This document shows, piece after piece, positions 7,175 through 17,400 of a DNA stretch of 46,081 nt. The notes under the pieces were generated by a model that was not told the origin of the DNA, made no database searches, and saw only the letters and a list, made by a program, of their open reading frames with translations. The number at the start of each line of letters is the position of its first letter. Positions within the stretch are counted from its first letter, which is position 1. The stretch is from positions 1 to 46,081 of IMG/VR virus record IMGVR_UViG_3300020472_000053; one strand, 5' to 3'. A program made the translations under genes and the position numbers. This DNA comes from a virus.

Positions 7175-8488
7175 ATGGCAAACGCATCTAAATCAGCATT
7201 ATATTCTGATATAAAAATCCATAAAACTGTTAAATCAGGAAGGGCTTCTAGTAAACGTAAGACTGCTGATCTTAAGGGTAAAATTATAGATTTTAATTAT
7301 TATGAAAGTTTATATTCTCCTATGGTTACTGCTACAGCAACATTTATTGATGCTGGTGGTTCAGTTGATGCTGATAAGGCACAAGATTCTAATGAAAGAA
7401 AAACTAGTATAAAAGATGGATTACCAATTACTGGATTAGAAACTGTTGAGGTTGATATAGAACATACTTCTGGTAAATTAATAATAAAATATGGTGATCT
7501 TACAGTTAATAGTGCACCGACTATAGTTCAAGAAGGTAATAGATCTGCTGTATTTTTATACATGACATCTAATTTGGGAATTAAAAATTCTAAAACCCCT
7601 CTTAATAGAAAGTATAAGGGAAAAATTAGTGATACTGTTAAAAAACTTATGGGAGATTATATATCTTCTAAAGTAAAATTTGATGTAGATGAAACTAAAA
7701 ATTCATATAATTTTATTACTAAGAATGAGGGATTTTTAGATATAGTAAATTCATTATGTAGAAAATCTGTTCCAGTAAAGGGTGATCCTGGATATTTCTT
7801 CTATCAAAATCAGAATGGATATAATTTTAAATCTATTGATAATTTAATTAGTGAAGGAAAGGAGAAAATGTCTAATGATGGTTATAAATCCACACATACT
7901 TATACTTATTCTGGTGCAATAAAAGCAGATGATGAAAATGATTTTAAAATTTTAAGACCACCTATAATGTCTAAAGATCAGGATGTTATAGATGCTGTAA
8001 AAGATGGAACATATTCTAGTCGAAATGTTTTTATAGATCCAAGAACATTAGAGAAAACAGAGCAAATTTTTAAATTGGGTCAAGATGGTCCAACTAATAC
8101 TCTTGGTAAAAAATCAGATATAGCAGGTGAACTTGAAGATGGTGGTAAAGTTACTTTTATGGTGGAGGATGTTGGTAGTTTAGAAGAAGATCCTTCTATA
8201 GTGCAGAATAATAGTCCACGTGAATGGCAAGCTAAATCTAGAATGAGATATAAACTTCTACATTCTCAGATGGTTACTATTCAAGTTCCTTGTAATTTAG
8301 AATTAGTTGTAGGTGATCTTGTTAGATGTGAATTTGAATTTCCAGGAGAGAAAAAGGAAGAAGGTGTTGCTAGTCAACAACAAAGTGGTAATTATCTTAT
8401 TCTTCATCTTTGTCATCATTTTGATCCTAATAGATCATATACTTCTATGACTCTTGCCCGTGATACTTATGGACTACATACAAAATAA
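7175..8488 (+). CDS. 27: Baseplate central hub protein, gp27-like
   Basis: The protein has 437 aa, against 391 in T4 gp27. It starts three bases after the preceding stop. The first domain carries LKGKIIDFNYYESLYSPMVTATATFIDAGG and IKYGDLTVNS, the usual opening of gp27/gpD-type hub proteins that form a trimeric tube-like ring. The middle has FITKNEGFLDIVNSLCRKSVP. The end has ELVVGDLVRCEFEF and YLILHLCHHFDPNRSYTSMTLARDTYG, the pattern of the last tube domain, where a hub protein sets a carrier strand against the spike. The neighbouring OB-fold gp5-like gene is the expected binding partner. Confidence 0.78.
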   Translation: MANASKSALYSDIKIHKTVKSGRASSKRKTADLKGKIIDFNYYESLYSPMVTATATFIDAGGSVDADKAQDSNERKTSIKDGLPITGLETVEVDIEHTSGKLIIKYGDLTVNSAPTIVQEGNRSAVFLYMTSNLGIKNSKTPLNRKYKGKISDTVKKLMGDYISSKVKFDVDETKNSYNFITKNEGFLDIVNSLCRKSVPVKGDPGYFFYQNQNGYNFKSIDNLISEGKEKMSNDGYKSTHTYTYSGAIKADDENDFKILRPPIMSKDQDVIDAVKDGTYSSRNVFIDPRTLEKTEQIFKLGQDGPTNTLGKKSDIAGELEDGGKVTFMVEDVGSLEEDPSIVQNNSPREWQAKSRMRYKLLHSQMVTIQVPCNLELVVGDLVRCEFEFPGEKKEEGVASQQQSGNYLILHLCHHFDPNRSYTSMTLARDTYGLHTK

Positions 8489-8500
8489 GGAGATATTATA

Positions 8501-9454
8501 ATGGCAAAGAATAAAAAACCTGATGAATTTTTTGGAGAAGACACCAAGTTTTGGATGGGTCGTGTTGTTGATGCAACTCATCAGAAGAAACAGATAGATG
8601 GATTTGGGTGGGGATGGAGATATAAAGTAAGGATTTTTGGTGCATATACTGATGAATCTATTAAAGATGATGAAGTTCATACTGCAACAGCAATGCTTGG
8701 GGTAAGTGATGGTAGTGGAGGTGGAGGAAGATCAAGGTCATTAAGAATTACTCAAGGTGATATGGTTTTTGGTTTTTATATGGCACCTGATGAAGGATTT
8801 CCTGTTATAATTGGTGTTTTTCCAAGAACAAGAGAAGCAGTAACAACAGCTGGATTTACTGCAAATGTAAAGAAAGGGTTAGCACCAGTTGAAGTAAGTG
8901 AACAGGGAGGAGCTCCTATTCCTGTGTTAAATGATAATAAAAATACGAAAGGACCTACTAATCCCAAAGAGACACCTAAAGAGAAACTCCAAAAGGAAAT
9001 TGGGTTAGATCCTGAGGCACCAGTTGAAAAGGATTCTGTTCCAGATCCTGCTAAACCTTTAACTCAAAAAGGAAAGGATTTGTGGAATATGGAAGTTGGT
9101 GAAAGTGCATTAGATTCAAATCAAGCAGATGAGATTGCAGCAGAAATTGCTAAAGAAAATAATCTTAACACTAAGGAAGAAGTACAGGAATACCTAGAAT
9201 CATTTGAAGTTACTACTACTTCAGCGGCTGATACTCAAGAAATTTCAGCATACTCAGAGAGTGTTGCTTCATCTGCTATGGAACCAAAAGAAGAAATGTA
9301 TTATGCTACAGGAAAGAAATTTCAAAGTGGTTCTTATGATATAGATGATGATTTTAAAATGCCTCCAAAATATATTGATACTGCAAAGACTCAACTTAAT
9401 CCAGCATGGATTGAAGAACAAAAATTAACTAATGAAGCATTGGATATCTTTTGA
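8501..9454 (+). CDS. 5: gp5-like baseplate hub spike protein, OB-fold part without lysozyme domain
   Basis: The protein has 317 aa. AAGGAG at 8487-8492, eight bases before the ATG, supports the start. Residues 16-110 look like the OB fold of gp5 (FWMGRVVDATHQKK, YKVRIFGAY, LRITQGDMVFGFYMAPDEGFPVIIGVFPRT), which joins the spike to gp27. T4 gp5 continues into a lysozyme domain and a triple beta-helix; here residues 110-317 are acidic and low in complexity, with no lysozyme motif visible. The beta-helix-like part is apparently encoded separately at 11372-11920. Cell-wall degradation must come from elsewhere or is dispensed with. Confidence 0.75.
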   Translation: MAKNKKPDEFFGEDTKFWMGRVVDATHQKKQIDGFGWGWRYKVRIFGAYTDESIKDDEVHTATAMLGVSDGSGGGGRSRSLRITQGDMVFGFYMAPDEGFPVIIGVFPRTREAVTTAGFTANVKKGLAPVEVSEQGGAPIPVLNDNKNTKGPTNPKETPKEKLQKEIGLDPEAPVEKDSVPDPAKPLTQKGKDLWNMEVGESALDSNQADEIAAEIAKENNLNTKEEVQEYLESFEVTTTSAADTQEISAYSESVASSAMEPKEEMYYATGKKFQSGSYDIDDDFKMPPKYIDTAKTQLNPAWIEEQKLTNEALDIF

Positions 9455-9470
9455 TATGCTTTAAATGCTG

Positions 9471-9478
9471 CATAAATA
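9471..9478 (+). promoter_or_regulatory. T4-late-like promoter octamer before the 622-aa structural gene
   Basis: CATAAATA, the same octamer as at 2944, sits 22 bp before the ATG at 9501 in one of the few intergenic gaps of this block (46 bp). Confidence 0.55.
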
Positions 9479-9500
9479 AACTTATATATACTGACTTTAA

Positions 9501-11369
9501 ATGACGGCAGCTGCTCCACCATTTTTAAATAACAAACAAACAAAATATTTTACCCAGCTTATAAAAGATAATCCACTTGATAAACACTCTCAGAATATTA
9601 TCGGTGCGGTAAAAGAAAGTTATCCTGCATTAAAGGATATTGTTCCAACAACATCTGGTTCTAGAAGTGCCCAAGATTATTTGGCGTTTACTAAAAGAAT
9701 GGAGGAATATAAAAATTTTGAAATTAATCAAGTTTTTCCTGCTTCTATTACTTCTGGAAATGTAATTATTCTTGCTGATGCTCATCAAAATACCTTTCAT
9801 GAAACCATTGAAGCTGACTTGGGTAATTTTATGGATAATATTACTAAGGCAGGAAATTTTGGTGTTAAACTTCCAAGTGAAATTAACTCAGTAGTTAATA
9901 AAATAAGTGGAACTGCAAAGCAGTTTACTGGTCAAATTGGTAATGCAGTTGCGGATAAAATGGTACCATTTTTATCTGGTGGCATGGATCAGTTAGCTAA
10001 TCGTATGTTTCAGATAATTAAACCTTATCCTGCTGCACTTGCTGCAGTTATTGCTGCTCAAACTTCTTTAATTTCACCTATTAAAGGTCTTTTTGGTGCA
10101 ATGGATTGTTTAGCATCAAAGATGACAGATGCTTTAACTAATACCATAAAAGATATGATTACTGGGTTAGTTAAGAATGTTGTTAATACTGCTGTTTGTG
10201 TTGCACAACAATTTATAGGTGCATTAACTAGTAAGATTGCTAATATGGTTGATGGATTTCTTAGTCCTTTTTTAGGTCCTATTCAGAAAATTCTTAGTCC
10301 AATTGGTGCTGTATTTGGTATTAAGAATGCTATATTAGGTGGTATGAATATGTTTAAAAAAGTTTCTAATTTGTTTAGATGTGAGAGTCCACCTAAATTA
10401 GTTGCTAGTCATAAACATACATTAGATATTGGACCAAATAAAAGTGCTACTCAGACAGAAGAAAAATCAAAACTTGATAAGGCTATTGCTGCTGCTAGTA
10501 ATGCTAATGCATCTTTACAATCAAAGAAAGATGGACTTTTAGGTGGAGTTAGTAGTGGTTTAAGTTCTTTTGAGGAAAATGTTGGTGAATGGGGTATTTT
10601 TGGTTCTAAAGTTAAAGATTCTGGTAATCAAGGTATAGGAAATTGTAATACTAGTAATCCATTTGCATGTGGTTCACCAAAAATAGAATTTTTTGGTGGA
10701 GGAAAGGGTGTAGGTGCTGCTGGTGAAGTAATACTTGGTAATTTTATAAATCATTTAGATCCTGAAGATATATACGGAGATATTAAAAAAACTGGTAGTA
10801 TTATTGGTGTAAATATAACTTCTCCTGGTGAAGGATACACTGAAGAACCAATAATAGCATTTACTGATAGTTGTAGACAAGGATATGGTGCATATGGTAG
10901 AGCAACAATTGATTCAAATATTAATTCACCTACTTATGGTCATGTAGTTAATGTAGTAATTGTATCTGAGGGTGAGAATTATCCAACAGATTCATATCAG
11001 ATTGTTGATAATGTTACTGATGATGATGGTAATATTACTCAAACAACTGTATTAGATGGTGATAATAGTGAAGTTTATATTTCTGATGTGATAATTGACA
11101 ATCCAGGAACTAAATATAATACTGATGATGTAATTGAAGGGTTTGACGATTTAAAGTTAATAGTAAATGAAGATACTGGTCAAGTAATAAATGTTGAAAT
11201 TTTAGAACAATTGGCGTATGATGTTCTTCCAAATCTTGAGGTAGTATCTAAAAATGGATTTGGGTTAGTTCTTCGTCCAATAATGAAAATTAGAACAAGA
11301 ACAAGACCTCAAGAAGAGGTTCTACAACAAGTTCAGTGTATTGGTAATTTCCCTAGAGGTGAAGATTAA
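9501..11369 (+). CDS. Large baseplate or tail structural protein of unknown family
   Basis: The protein has 622 aa. The N-terminal 110 residues are helical (TKYFTQLIKDNPLDKHSQNIIGAVKESYPALKD). Roughly residues 110-300 are rich in small hydrophobic residues (MFQIIKPYPAALAAVIAAQTSLISPIKG, FLGPIQKILSPIGAVFGIKNAILGG). A Cys-containing segment follows (NCNTSNPFACGSPKIEFFGGGKG). The C-terminal part begins IIGVNITSPGEGYTEEPIIAFTD; the S-P-G-x-G-Y turn is a recurrent element in marine phage fibre and baseplate proteins, and a related one follows at SEGENYPTDSYQI. Its place between the two gp5-like pieces suggests a spike or hub-peripheral protein. It has no enzymatic motif I recognise. Confidence 0.7.
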   Translation: MTAAAPPFLNNKQTKYFTQLIKDNPLDKHSQNIIGAVKESYPALKDIVPTTSGSRSAQDYLAFTKRMEEYKNFEINQVFPASITSGNVIILADAHQNTFHETIEADLGNFMDNITKAGNFGVKLPSEINSVVNKISGTAKQFTGQIGNAVADKMVPFLSGGMDQLANRMFQIIKPYPAALAAVIAAQTSLISPIKGLFGAMDCLASKMTDALTNTIKDMITGLVKNVVNTAVCVAQQFIGALTSKIANMVDGFLSPFLGPIQKILSPIGAVFGIKNAILGGMNMFKKVSNLFRCESPPKLVASHKHTLDIGPNKSATQTEEKSKLDKAIAAASNANASLQSKKDGLLGGVSSGLSSFEENVGEWGIFGSKVKDSGNQGIGNCNTSNPFACGSPKIEFFGGGKGVGAAGEVILGNFINHLDPEDIYGDIKKTGSIIGVNITSPGEGYTEEPIIAFTDSCRQGYGAYGRATIDSNINSPTYGHVVNVVIVSEGENYPTDSYQIVDNVTDDDGNITQTTVLDGDNSEVYISDVIIDNPGTKYNTDDVIEGFDDLKLIVNEDTGQVINVEILEQLAYDVLPNLEVVSKNGFGLVLRPIMKIRTRTRPQEEVLQQVQCIGNFPRGED

Positions 11370-11371
11370 TT

Positions 11372-11920
11372 ATGTCTGATCAACAAAGGCAATATGATAT
11401 ATTTGGGGAAAAGTTTTTAATAGAAACTAATACTGATAGGTATAGTAAGCCTGGTAAAGCTGCTTATTTTCTTCAATCTCAAACTACAGATGGTGTAAAA
11501 TATAATCAATCTCTACATGAGGGTAGTGGATTATCCCGTATACATGCAGGTAAAACACTACAGATAGATGTTGGTGGTGCTAATAGTGATGAAGATAATT
11601 CATTAATTATGACTGCTCATAAGGGCAATGCTTCAATTAATGCTGATGGTGGTAAACTTTTACTTAAAGCATCAGAAATTGTTATAGAAGCAAAAGATGG
11701 TTTATATCTTCAAGGTTCTCAAGTTCAAGTTGGATTTGCTCAAATGGGAAGAACGGATAGTGTAGAAATAACGGGACAGTCTGTTAATGTAACCACAAGA
11801 GGTGGTAATATTGGTGATCTTCTTAGAACAAGTAATTTATTTCAAGCATTTGCTGGTAGTTATGTTCAAAAGAACTTGGTAGCAGGTGTTGCCAAAGGTG
11901 TAGGAAAATTCTTCGGGTAA
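11372..11920 (+). CDS. gp5 C-terminus-like spike beta-helix protein
   Basis: The protein has 182 aa. After a short N-terminal segment, residues 50-145 form a ladder of short strands with regular spacing (SRIHAGKTLQIDVGG, NSLIMTAHKGNASINADGGKLLLKASEIVIEAKDGLYLQGSQVQVG, DSVEITGQSVNVTTRGGNIGDLL). This is the pattern of the triple-stranded beta-helix in the C-terminal needle of T4 gp5 and VgrG. The last 40 residues are helical and hydrophobic. With the OB-fold protein at 8501 it would reconstitute a spike from two polypeptides. The start follows the 622-aa gene by two bases. Confidence 0.6.
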   Translation: MSDQQRQYDIFGEKFLIETNTDRYSKPGKAAYFLQSQTTDGVKYNQSLHEGSGLSRIHAGKTLQIDVGGANSDEDNSLIMTAHKGNASINADGGKLLLKASEIVIEAKDGLYLQGSQVQVGFAQMGRTDSVEITGQSVNVTTRGGNIGDLLRTSNLFQAFAGSYVQKNLVAGVAKGVGKFFG

Positions 11921-11924
11921 TAAT

Positions 11925-14489
11925 ATGACAACTCAATTTCCTATCGATAATGAAAATGTAAATACTGGCGATTCGGTATTTGAGAATGTTTTTATCTATG
12001 GAAAATTAAATTATGATTTTAGTTCTCCTCCTGATGAAGGTGAAGATAGTATACCCATAAATTTTGATAAAATTTCAGTTAGAAAATGGATAGCTGTTGG
12101 TACAACTGCTACATTTTCATCAGATGTAACTATTGCTGGTGATTTATCACTTACAAATTTAATAGCATCTGGTAGTATAACTGCAAATAGTTATGAGAAC
12201 TTTGAATTTGCAGATTTACCTATAGGAACTGCTGAAGAACCCACATTTGGACCAAATAAAGTATTAATGGTCAAAGGTGATTCAACAGGGTATGAGCTTG
12301 TTGATCCTTCACAATTGAATCCTGTTCAATTAAGAAGTACTGGTGTTATTGGTGATGGGACAATATATTCAGGAACTGGTGCAATAACAGATAGTAAATT
12401 AGTTATTAGTGGAATTTCTACTGTTAATTTTCAACTAGAAGATCGAGTAAAAGTATTTGGTGCTACACCTACCACTGATTCTACTACTATTTCTGCTCCT
12501 GCATCAAATGCAAATAGTTCAACACCTATTCCTGCTGTTGGTGGTTCTGCTACTAGAACTTATTATTATTGGATTGCTGAATATAATTTAACTAGTGGAA
12601 TAGTTGGTCCAGCAACGCAAGCATTACCAGCAGCAGGTATTCGAGGAACTACTCTTGATGATATGAATGCTTCTTCGCATTCTTCATTAACTTTATCAAG
12701 ATCTAGTGTAAATAATGGACTTCTTGTATATCGTCAAGAATATGTAGGATCTGGTAATGCTGGTAATGCAGATATTGCACAAGCAAAATTAATTGGTATT
12801 TTAGGCAGAAAGGAATTAGGTGATTCAACAACCTCTTCTATTAACTGGAAAGATTATGGTAATTATGATCAAACTGCATGGGCTGGAAAGGGTATTTCTA
12901 ATGAATTTGTAGGAAGTGGAACTACTACACATCAAATTCATTTTCCTGTTGTAGCATCTACATCATCATTTAAAGGTTGGAATATAGATGAAATAGTTTC
13001 TATTGATTCTAGTTCCATTACTCTGAATAGTAATTATAATTTAAATTCTGGTAATGCAGTTAAAGTAGTTCATGATAATACATATGCACTAAAACAAGCA
13101 ATTGATACAACTGTTGCTAATGGTGGAAATACACTTACTTTAAGTGGTGGAACTTTCTTAGTAAATAAACTAACTATTCCTACTAATTTCACTATTAGTG
13201 GTAATGGAAAAAATACTATAATTAAGAAGCAATATTTTGGTAATGATCCAAATGATGGTGGAGGAAATTCATTAACTTTAGATGGTAAATTAATTGGAAT
13301 TGGTATAACCAATGGTAAGGATATAACTATTCAAAATTTAACAATTGATGGTAATAATGTAAATAATATTAATTTCTCTGCAGATAGTCAAAATTATCTT
13401 ATATTCCTTGAGGGTATATCTTCATCTTTAATTAAAGATATTGAGATTAGAAACAGTTCAGCTTCTGGGTTATATCTCAATACATCAAAACGTGTTTCTG
13501 TTGAGAACTGTACTTTTGTTGATGGTAGTCTTTCAGACAGATATTATTATAGACCCTTAACTGCTCAAGGTTCTGAGGTATTCCGACTTAATGGTTGTTT
13601 AATTGAAAATTATCCTGGTTCTATTGATGTTTCATCTTCGACAGTTGTTGCTGCTACTGGTAATATTATTAGAAATTGTGGCACAGGTCTTGAATCATAT
13701 GCTACTGGTAAGATTACAACGATTAATAATATTATGCTTGGACCTGCTGATGAATGGTTACCATCACCAGATATCTATGATAGTGATTGGGATGGTGTTA
13801 ATGTTACTATTACTAGAGGATCAACTTTTGAAGGTCCAGTTCTTCAATTCTTAGAAGATGGTGAACCAAAAGATTTAAGAGCAGTTCATCTTGATAGACT
13901 TATAGGTGGAATAGGAACTATGGTAGGATTGGCTGGAACCAATGCTACAGATGTAAGTCTTGGATCTACATTTATGCCTTTAAATTTATTAACTCCAGAA
14001 ACAGGAGCATATGGAAAACAAAATGGTTATATACAAGTTGGTTTAACAGATGTACAAACTAATACTATTGGAATTGGTTCAGTTTTAGGGTATGAGATTG
14101 TTGCATCTGAATATCAAAGTGTTCCTACAGGACTTTCAACATATGTTGGAATTGATACTGCAGTATGGGGTGGTGGTGGAGGTACTCAGATTGGTTCTGG
14201 ATGTACTAATTATTTAATTACTCTTACTGATTCAAATGATTTTAATTCATTTGCTGAAGGTGATCTTATAAAATTGGTAGGTCATGAAGTTAGTCCTGAT
14301 CTTGGTTCTCAAGAAATGGTAGTTGGGAAAAAGGTTGATGGAATTCTCAAGAAATTGGAAATGAGATTTAATCCTAATCCAGGAACTACTGCTGTAAATT
14401 CTACTGGTGGAGCTAACGGTGAAGAAACTGGATACATATACAAGAGGAAAGTATTTACTATCGCAAAAGGAAGAGTCGGAGTTAACTAA
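11925..14489 (+). CDS. Tail fibre or tailspike protein with right-handed beta-helix domain
   Basis: The protein has 854 aa. The N-terminal part has fibre-type repeats (FDKISVRKWIAVGTTATFSSDVTIAGDLSLTNLIASGSITA) and an attachment-like FGPNKVLMVKGDSTGYELVDPSQL. Residues about 385-620 form a beta-helix of pectate-lyase type: ALKQAIDTTVANGGNTLTLSGGTFLVN, then IQNLTIDGNNV, LIKDIEIRNSSASGLYLNTSKRVSVENCTFVDG, VAATGNIIRNCGTG. Such domains bind or depolymerise surface polysaccharide in tailspikes; no catalytic carboxylate pair can be assigned by eye. The end has GGGGGTQIGSGCTNYLITLTDSNDF and a short C-terminal domain. It lies between the spike protein and the 1370-aa protein. Confidence 0.68.
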   Translation: MTTQFPIDNENVNTGDSVFENVFIYGKLNYDFSSPPDEGEDSIPINFDKISVRKWIAVGTTATFSSDVTIAGDLSLTNLIASGSITANSYENFEFADLPIGTAEEPTFGPNKVLMVKGDSTGYELVDPSQLNPVQLRSTGVIGDGTIYSGTGAITDSKLVISGISTVNFQLEDRVKVFGATPTTDSTTISAPASNANSSTPIPAVGGSATRTYYYWIAEYNLTSGIVGPATQALPAAGIRGTTLDDMNASSHSSLTLSRSSVNNGLLVYRQEYVGSGNAGNADIAQAKLIGILGRKELGDSTTSSINWKDYGNYDQTAWAGKGISNEFVGSGTTTHQIHFPVVASTSSFKGWNIDEIVSIDSSSITLNSNYNLNSGNAVKVVHDNTYALKQAIDTTVANGGNTLTLSGGTFLVNKLTIPTNFTISGNGKNTIIKKQYFGNDPNDGGGNSLTLDGKLIGIGITNGKDITIQNLTIDGNNVNNINFSADSQNYLIFLEGISSSLIKDIEIRNSSASGLYLNTSKRVSVENCTFVDGSLSDRYYYRPLTAQGSEVFRLNGCLIENYPGSIDVSSSTVVAATGNIIRNCGTGLESYATGKITTINNIMLGPADEWLPSPDIYDSDWDGVNVTITRGSTFEGPVLQFLEDGEPKDLRAVHLDRLIGGIGTMVGLAGTNATDVSLGSTFMPLNLLTPETGAYGKQNGYIQVGLTDVQTNTIGIGSVLGYEIVASEYQSVPTGLSTYVGIDTAVWGGGGGTQIGSGCTNYLITLTDSNDFNSFAEGDLIKLVGHEVSPDLGSQEMVVGKKVDGILKKLEMRFNPNPGTTAVNSTGGANGEETGYIYKRKVFTIAKGRVGVN

Positions 14490-17400
14490 ATGCCTGATAA
14501 CACAAATGTTAATAATAATACAGCAGTTACCGTTGTAGGTAGAACAGCTCCAGTCCCACCTGGTCAACAAAAGTCTGCTAAATCTATACCTGTTGTTATT
14601 GCTAGTGACCAATCAACAATTCCTGTTGCAGAACAGAATAAGGTTCAATCAGAAGTTGCGTTATCACTTCTTGGTATTCCTAGATCTGAAGTTGCACTTG
14701 GTATTTTTGCTGATGTTAATACCTATGATGTAAACCCTACAGAATGGTCAGCATCACCTGAACAATATGGAACTGTTGGTAATAGTGGTCCATATCAAGG
14801 TGTAGGTGCTACTATGGGTCATGGATTGACTCATATCCCAGAGGAATCTGGAGCACTTTTAGAAGCTCCTGCTGATAAATCTGCATTATTAACCTCAAAA
14901 AGATTTTTTAGATACCAACCAGGTCGTGTTTCTGCTGCTACATTTGGTGTTAAGACTACTACAATTGCAGATGCTGGAACAGGAATAGCTAATCCAGCAG
15001 TTAGGAAATATGGAATATTTGATAAGTATGATGGATATTATTGGGAAACAAGAAATAATGGTAAGGGAGATAATTTTTGTGTAGTTAGAAGAACTCAATC
15101 AACTACTCAATTTAATCCATTAGCTTTTCCTACTGTTCAAACTGAAGATTTTGGTGTCACAAATCCTCCAGATCCTTTAGGACCAAGAGCATCACATCAT
15201 GGATTTGGTACTGTAATTCCTACTGATCCTGTATCAATTCCTGCTGGTTATAAAACTAGAGAATTTGGTAATTTAGTTATTTTGAGAGATAACCTCTTAA
15301 TGACTCATGCTGGTTGTTATGACCCATCTATACTACAACCAGAAACGAAGGAAGATATTAGTATAGTAACTACTACAGCAGGTAATTCAATTCTTACATT
15401 ACCTAATGTAGCAAAACAGATTAGTCATACTTCATATAATATTGATACTGGATTAATGACCATTACTACAAATGGTCCTCATAATTTCCATAAAGGTAAA
15501 TTCTTAACATTAACTGACATAACAATGTCATGTACTGTTACAGGGTCTGTTGTTAATAAGGTATATCCTAATAGAGCAGATCAAGCATTTAATGGATATA
15601 ATGTTGTTGGTGTTAATTCAACAACTCAATTTGTTATTAATGTTGGTGTATCTACTGTTCCTACAATTTATGTTTCTGGTGGTTGGGCAGTTGGATTATC
15701 TACAGCACAACATGTTAGATATAGTAAAGGATTAAATGCAGATCCAATATCAGGTTTAACAGATACTAAGATTTATAAACTCCATAATGTTACAGTTAAT
15801 ACTTCAACTGGAGTAACTACTGCTAGATTAATAAACATAAGTTCTTCAGGGGAACAGGCAGTTACTGGTTTAACTGCTGGAACAGATTATAATAATCATA
15901 GCTTAGTTACACCAGTTCCTTTTGTCCAACCATTAACAAGTAGTTTAACTACTATTGTTGGTCGTGGAACCACAATATCTTCTCAGTATACAAAATATAC
16001 TTCAATAGAAACTAATGATGCAAATACTGATTCTGCTGGAACTGGTATGTTCCCTTATGTTTATGAAAGTGCTACAGGTAGTAAAGAGGGATATATTGAC
16101 ACTAGAGCAGCGACTGTTGCTCAATTAGGTACACTTAAGCAAGAAATTATTAATGTAAATAGTGTTTATCATAATTGGGTAAATCAGAATGTTGATATGG
16201 ATTATTGGAATGTATATGAATATCGTATTCCAAGATCAAGGTTTAGTGGTGATAGATTAGACTTTTTAACAGATACATTATTGTATAGTGATTCAGTGGC
16301 AACAAATAAACCTGGTGCTAAAGTTTTAGATTCTGCAACTAATGAAGTATTAACTGATACTAGTATTTGGGATCTTGACTTTGACAAGGTTACCATGTAT
16401 AAGATTGAGTTCTCATGGTATGGTGCTGTTGGTGCTCTATTCCTTGCATATGTTCCTGTAAGTAGTGGAGAAGCTAGATGGGTTAGAGTTCATCATTTAA
16501 GGGCATCTAACCAACTTAAGATTGCTTCTCTTGGTAATGCTACATTACCTATTACATATATGATATATGGTGGAGGTGGTGCAGATGCTTTGGGTTATGC
16601 CAATAACCTTAGAGGAGTATCAATGTACAAATCTGGGTCTGAGCATATTGTTAAGTATGGTGCTTCATATTATATTGATGGTGGTGATAGAGGAACTGTA
16701 AAACTCTTTAGTCATGCTAATGATACTTCTACTGAAGTATTTGGTAATAAGAGAACCTTTATTATAGATAATGATCATTCTACAGGAGCAGCAACTACTC
16801 ATATAGGATTATCAACTGCTACTGATGCAAATGAACCGTATATCTATGCTGGACCAAATTCTGGATTATCAACTTCTTATTATGTTGGTGCAAAAGTAAT
16901 TACTGGACAACCTTTAGATCAAAATATTGAAATAACTCATGTTGGTATTAGTAGTAATAGACTTTATTTAAATGCTCCTATTAGTTCATCTTTATCTGAT
17001 GGTCAAACAATTACTATCGTATCACAACGATCATCTTCCCTAGTTGGTTTAAAGTGTAGAGATTTTATAGCAAGTAGCACAGGACAATTAGTAAGAAATA
17101 GAACTCAAGTATATCCTACTAGATTATCGACTGGATCTACCAATGGAGTTGTTAAATTAGATTTAATTAAATCTCCAGTATTCCAGACGGACGCAGCAGT
17201 AACTAATATTAATGGTCCAATGTTACGTTCAAAGATAGGTATTGGTAAGAGAGGAAAACCAACAAGAGTAGATGTTCCATTAACGACTTATGGTGGAGCA
17301 CATACTTATGTTGGTGGTAATGTTAATGATATAGTGACTACTGATAATGGTTCAACAACTTTTGATGTTCTTGCTACAGGAACAGCATATGATTCTAATA

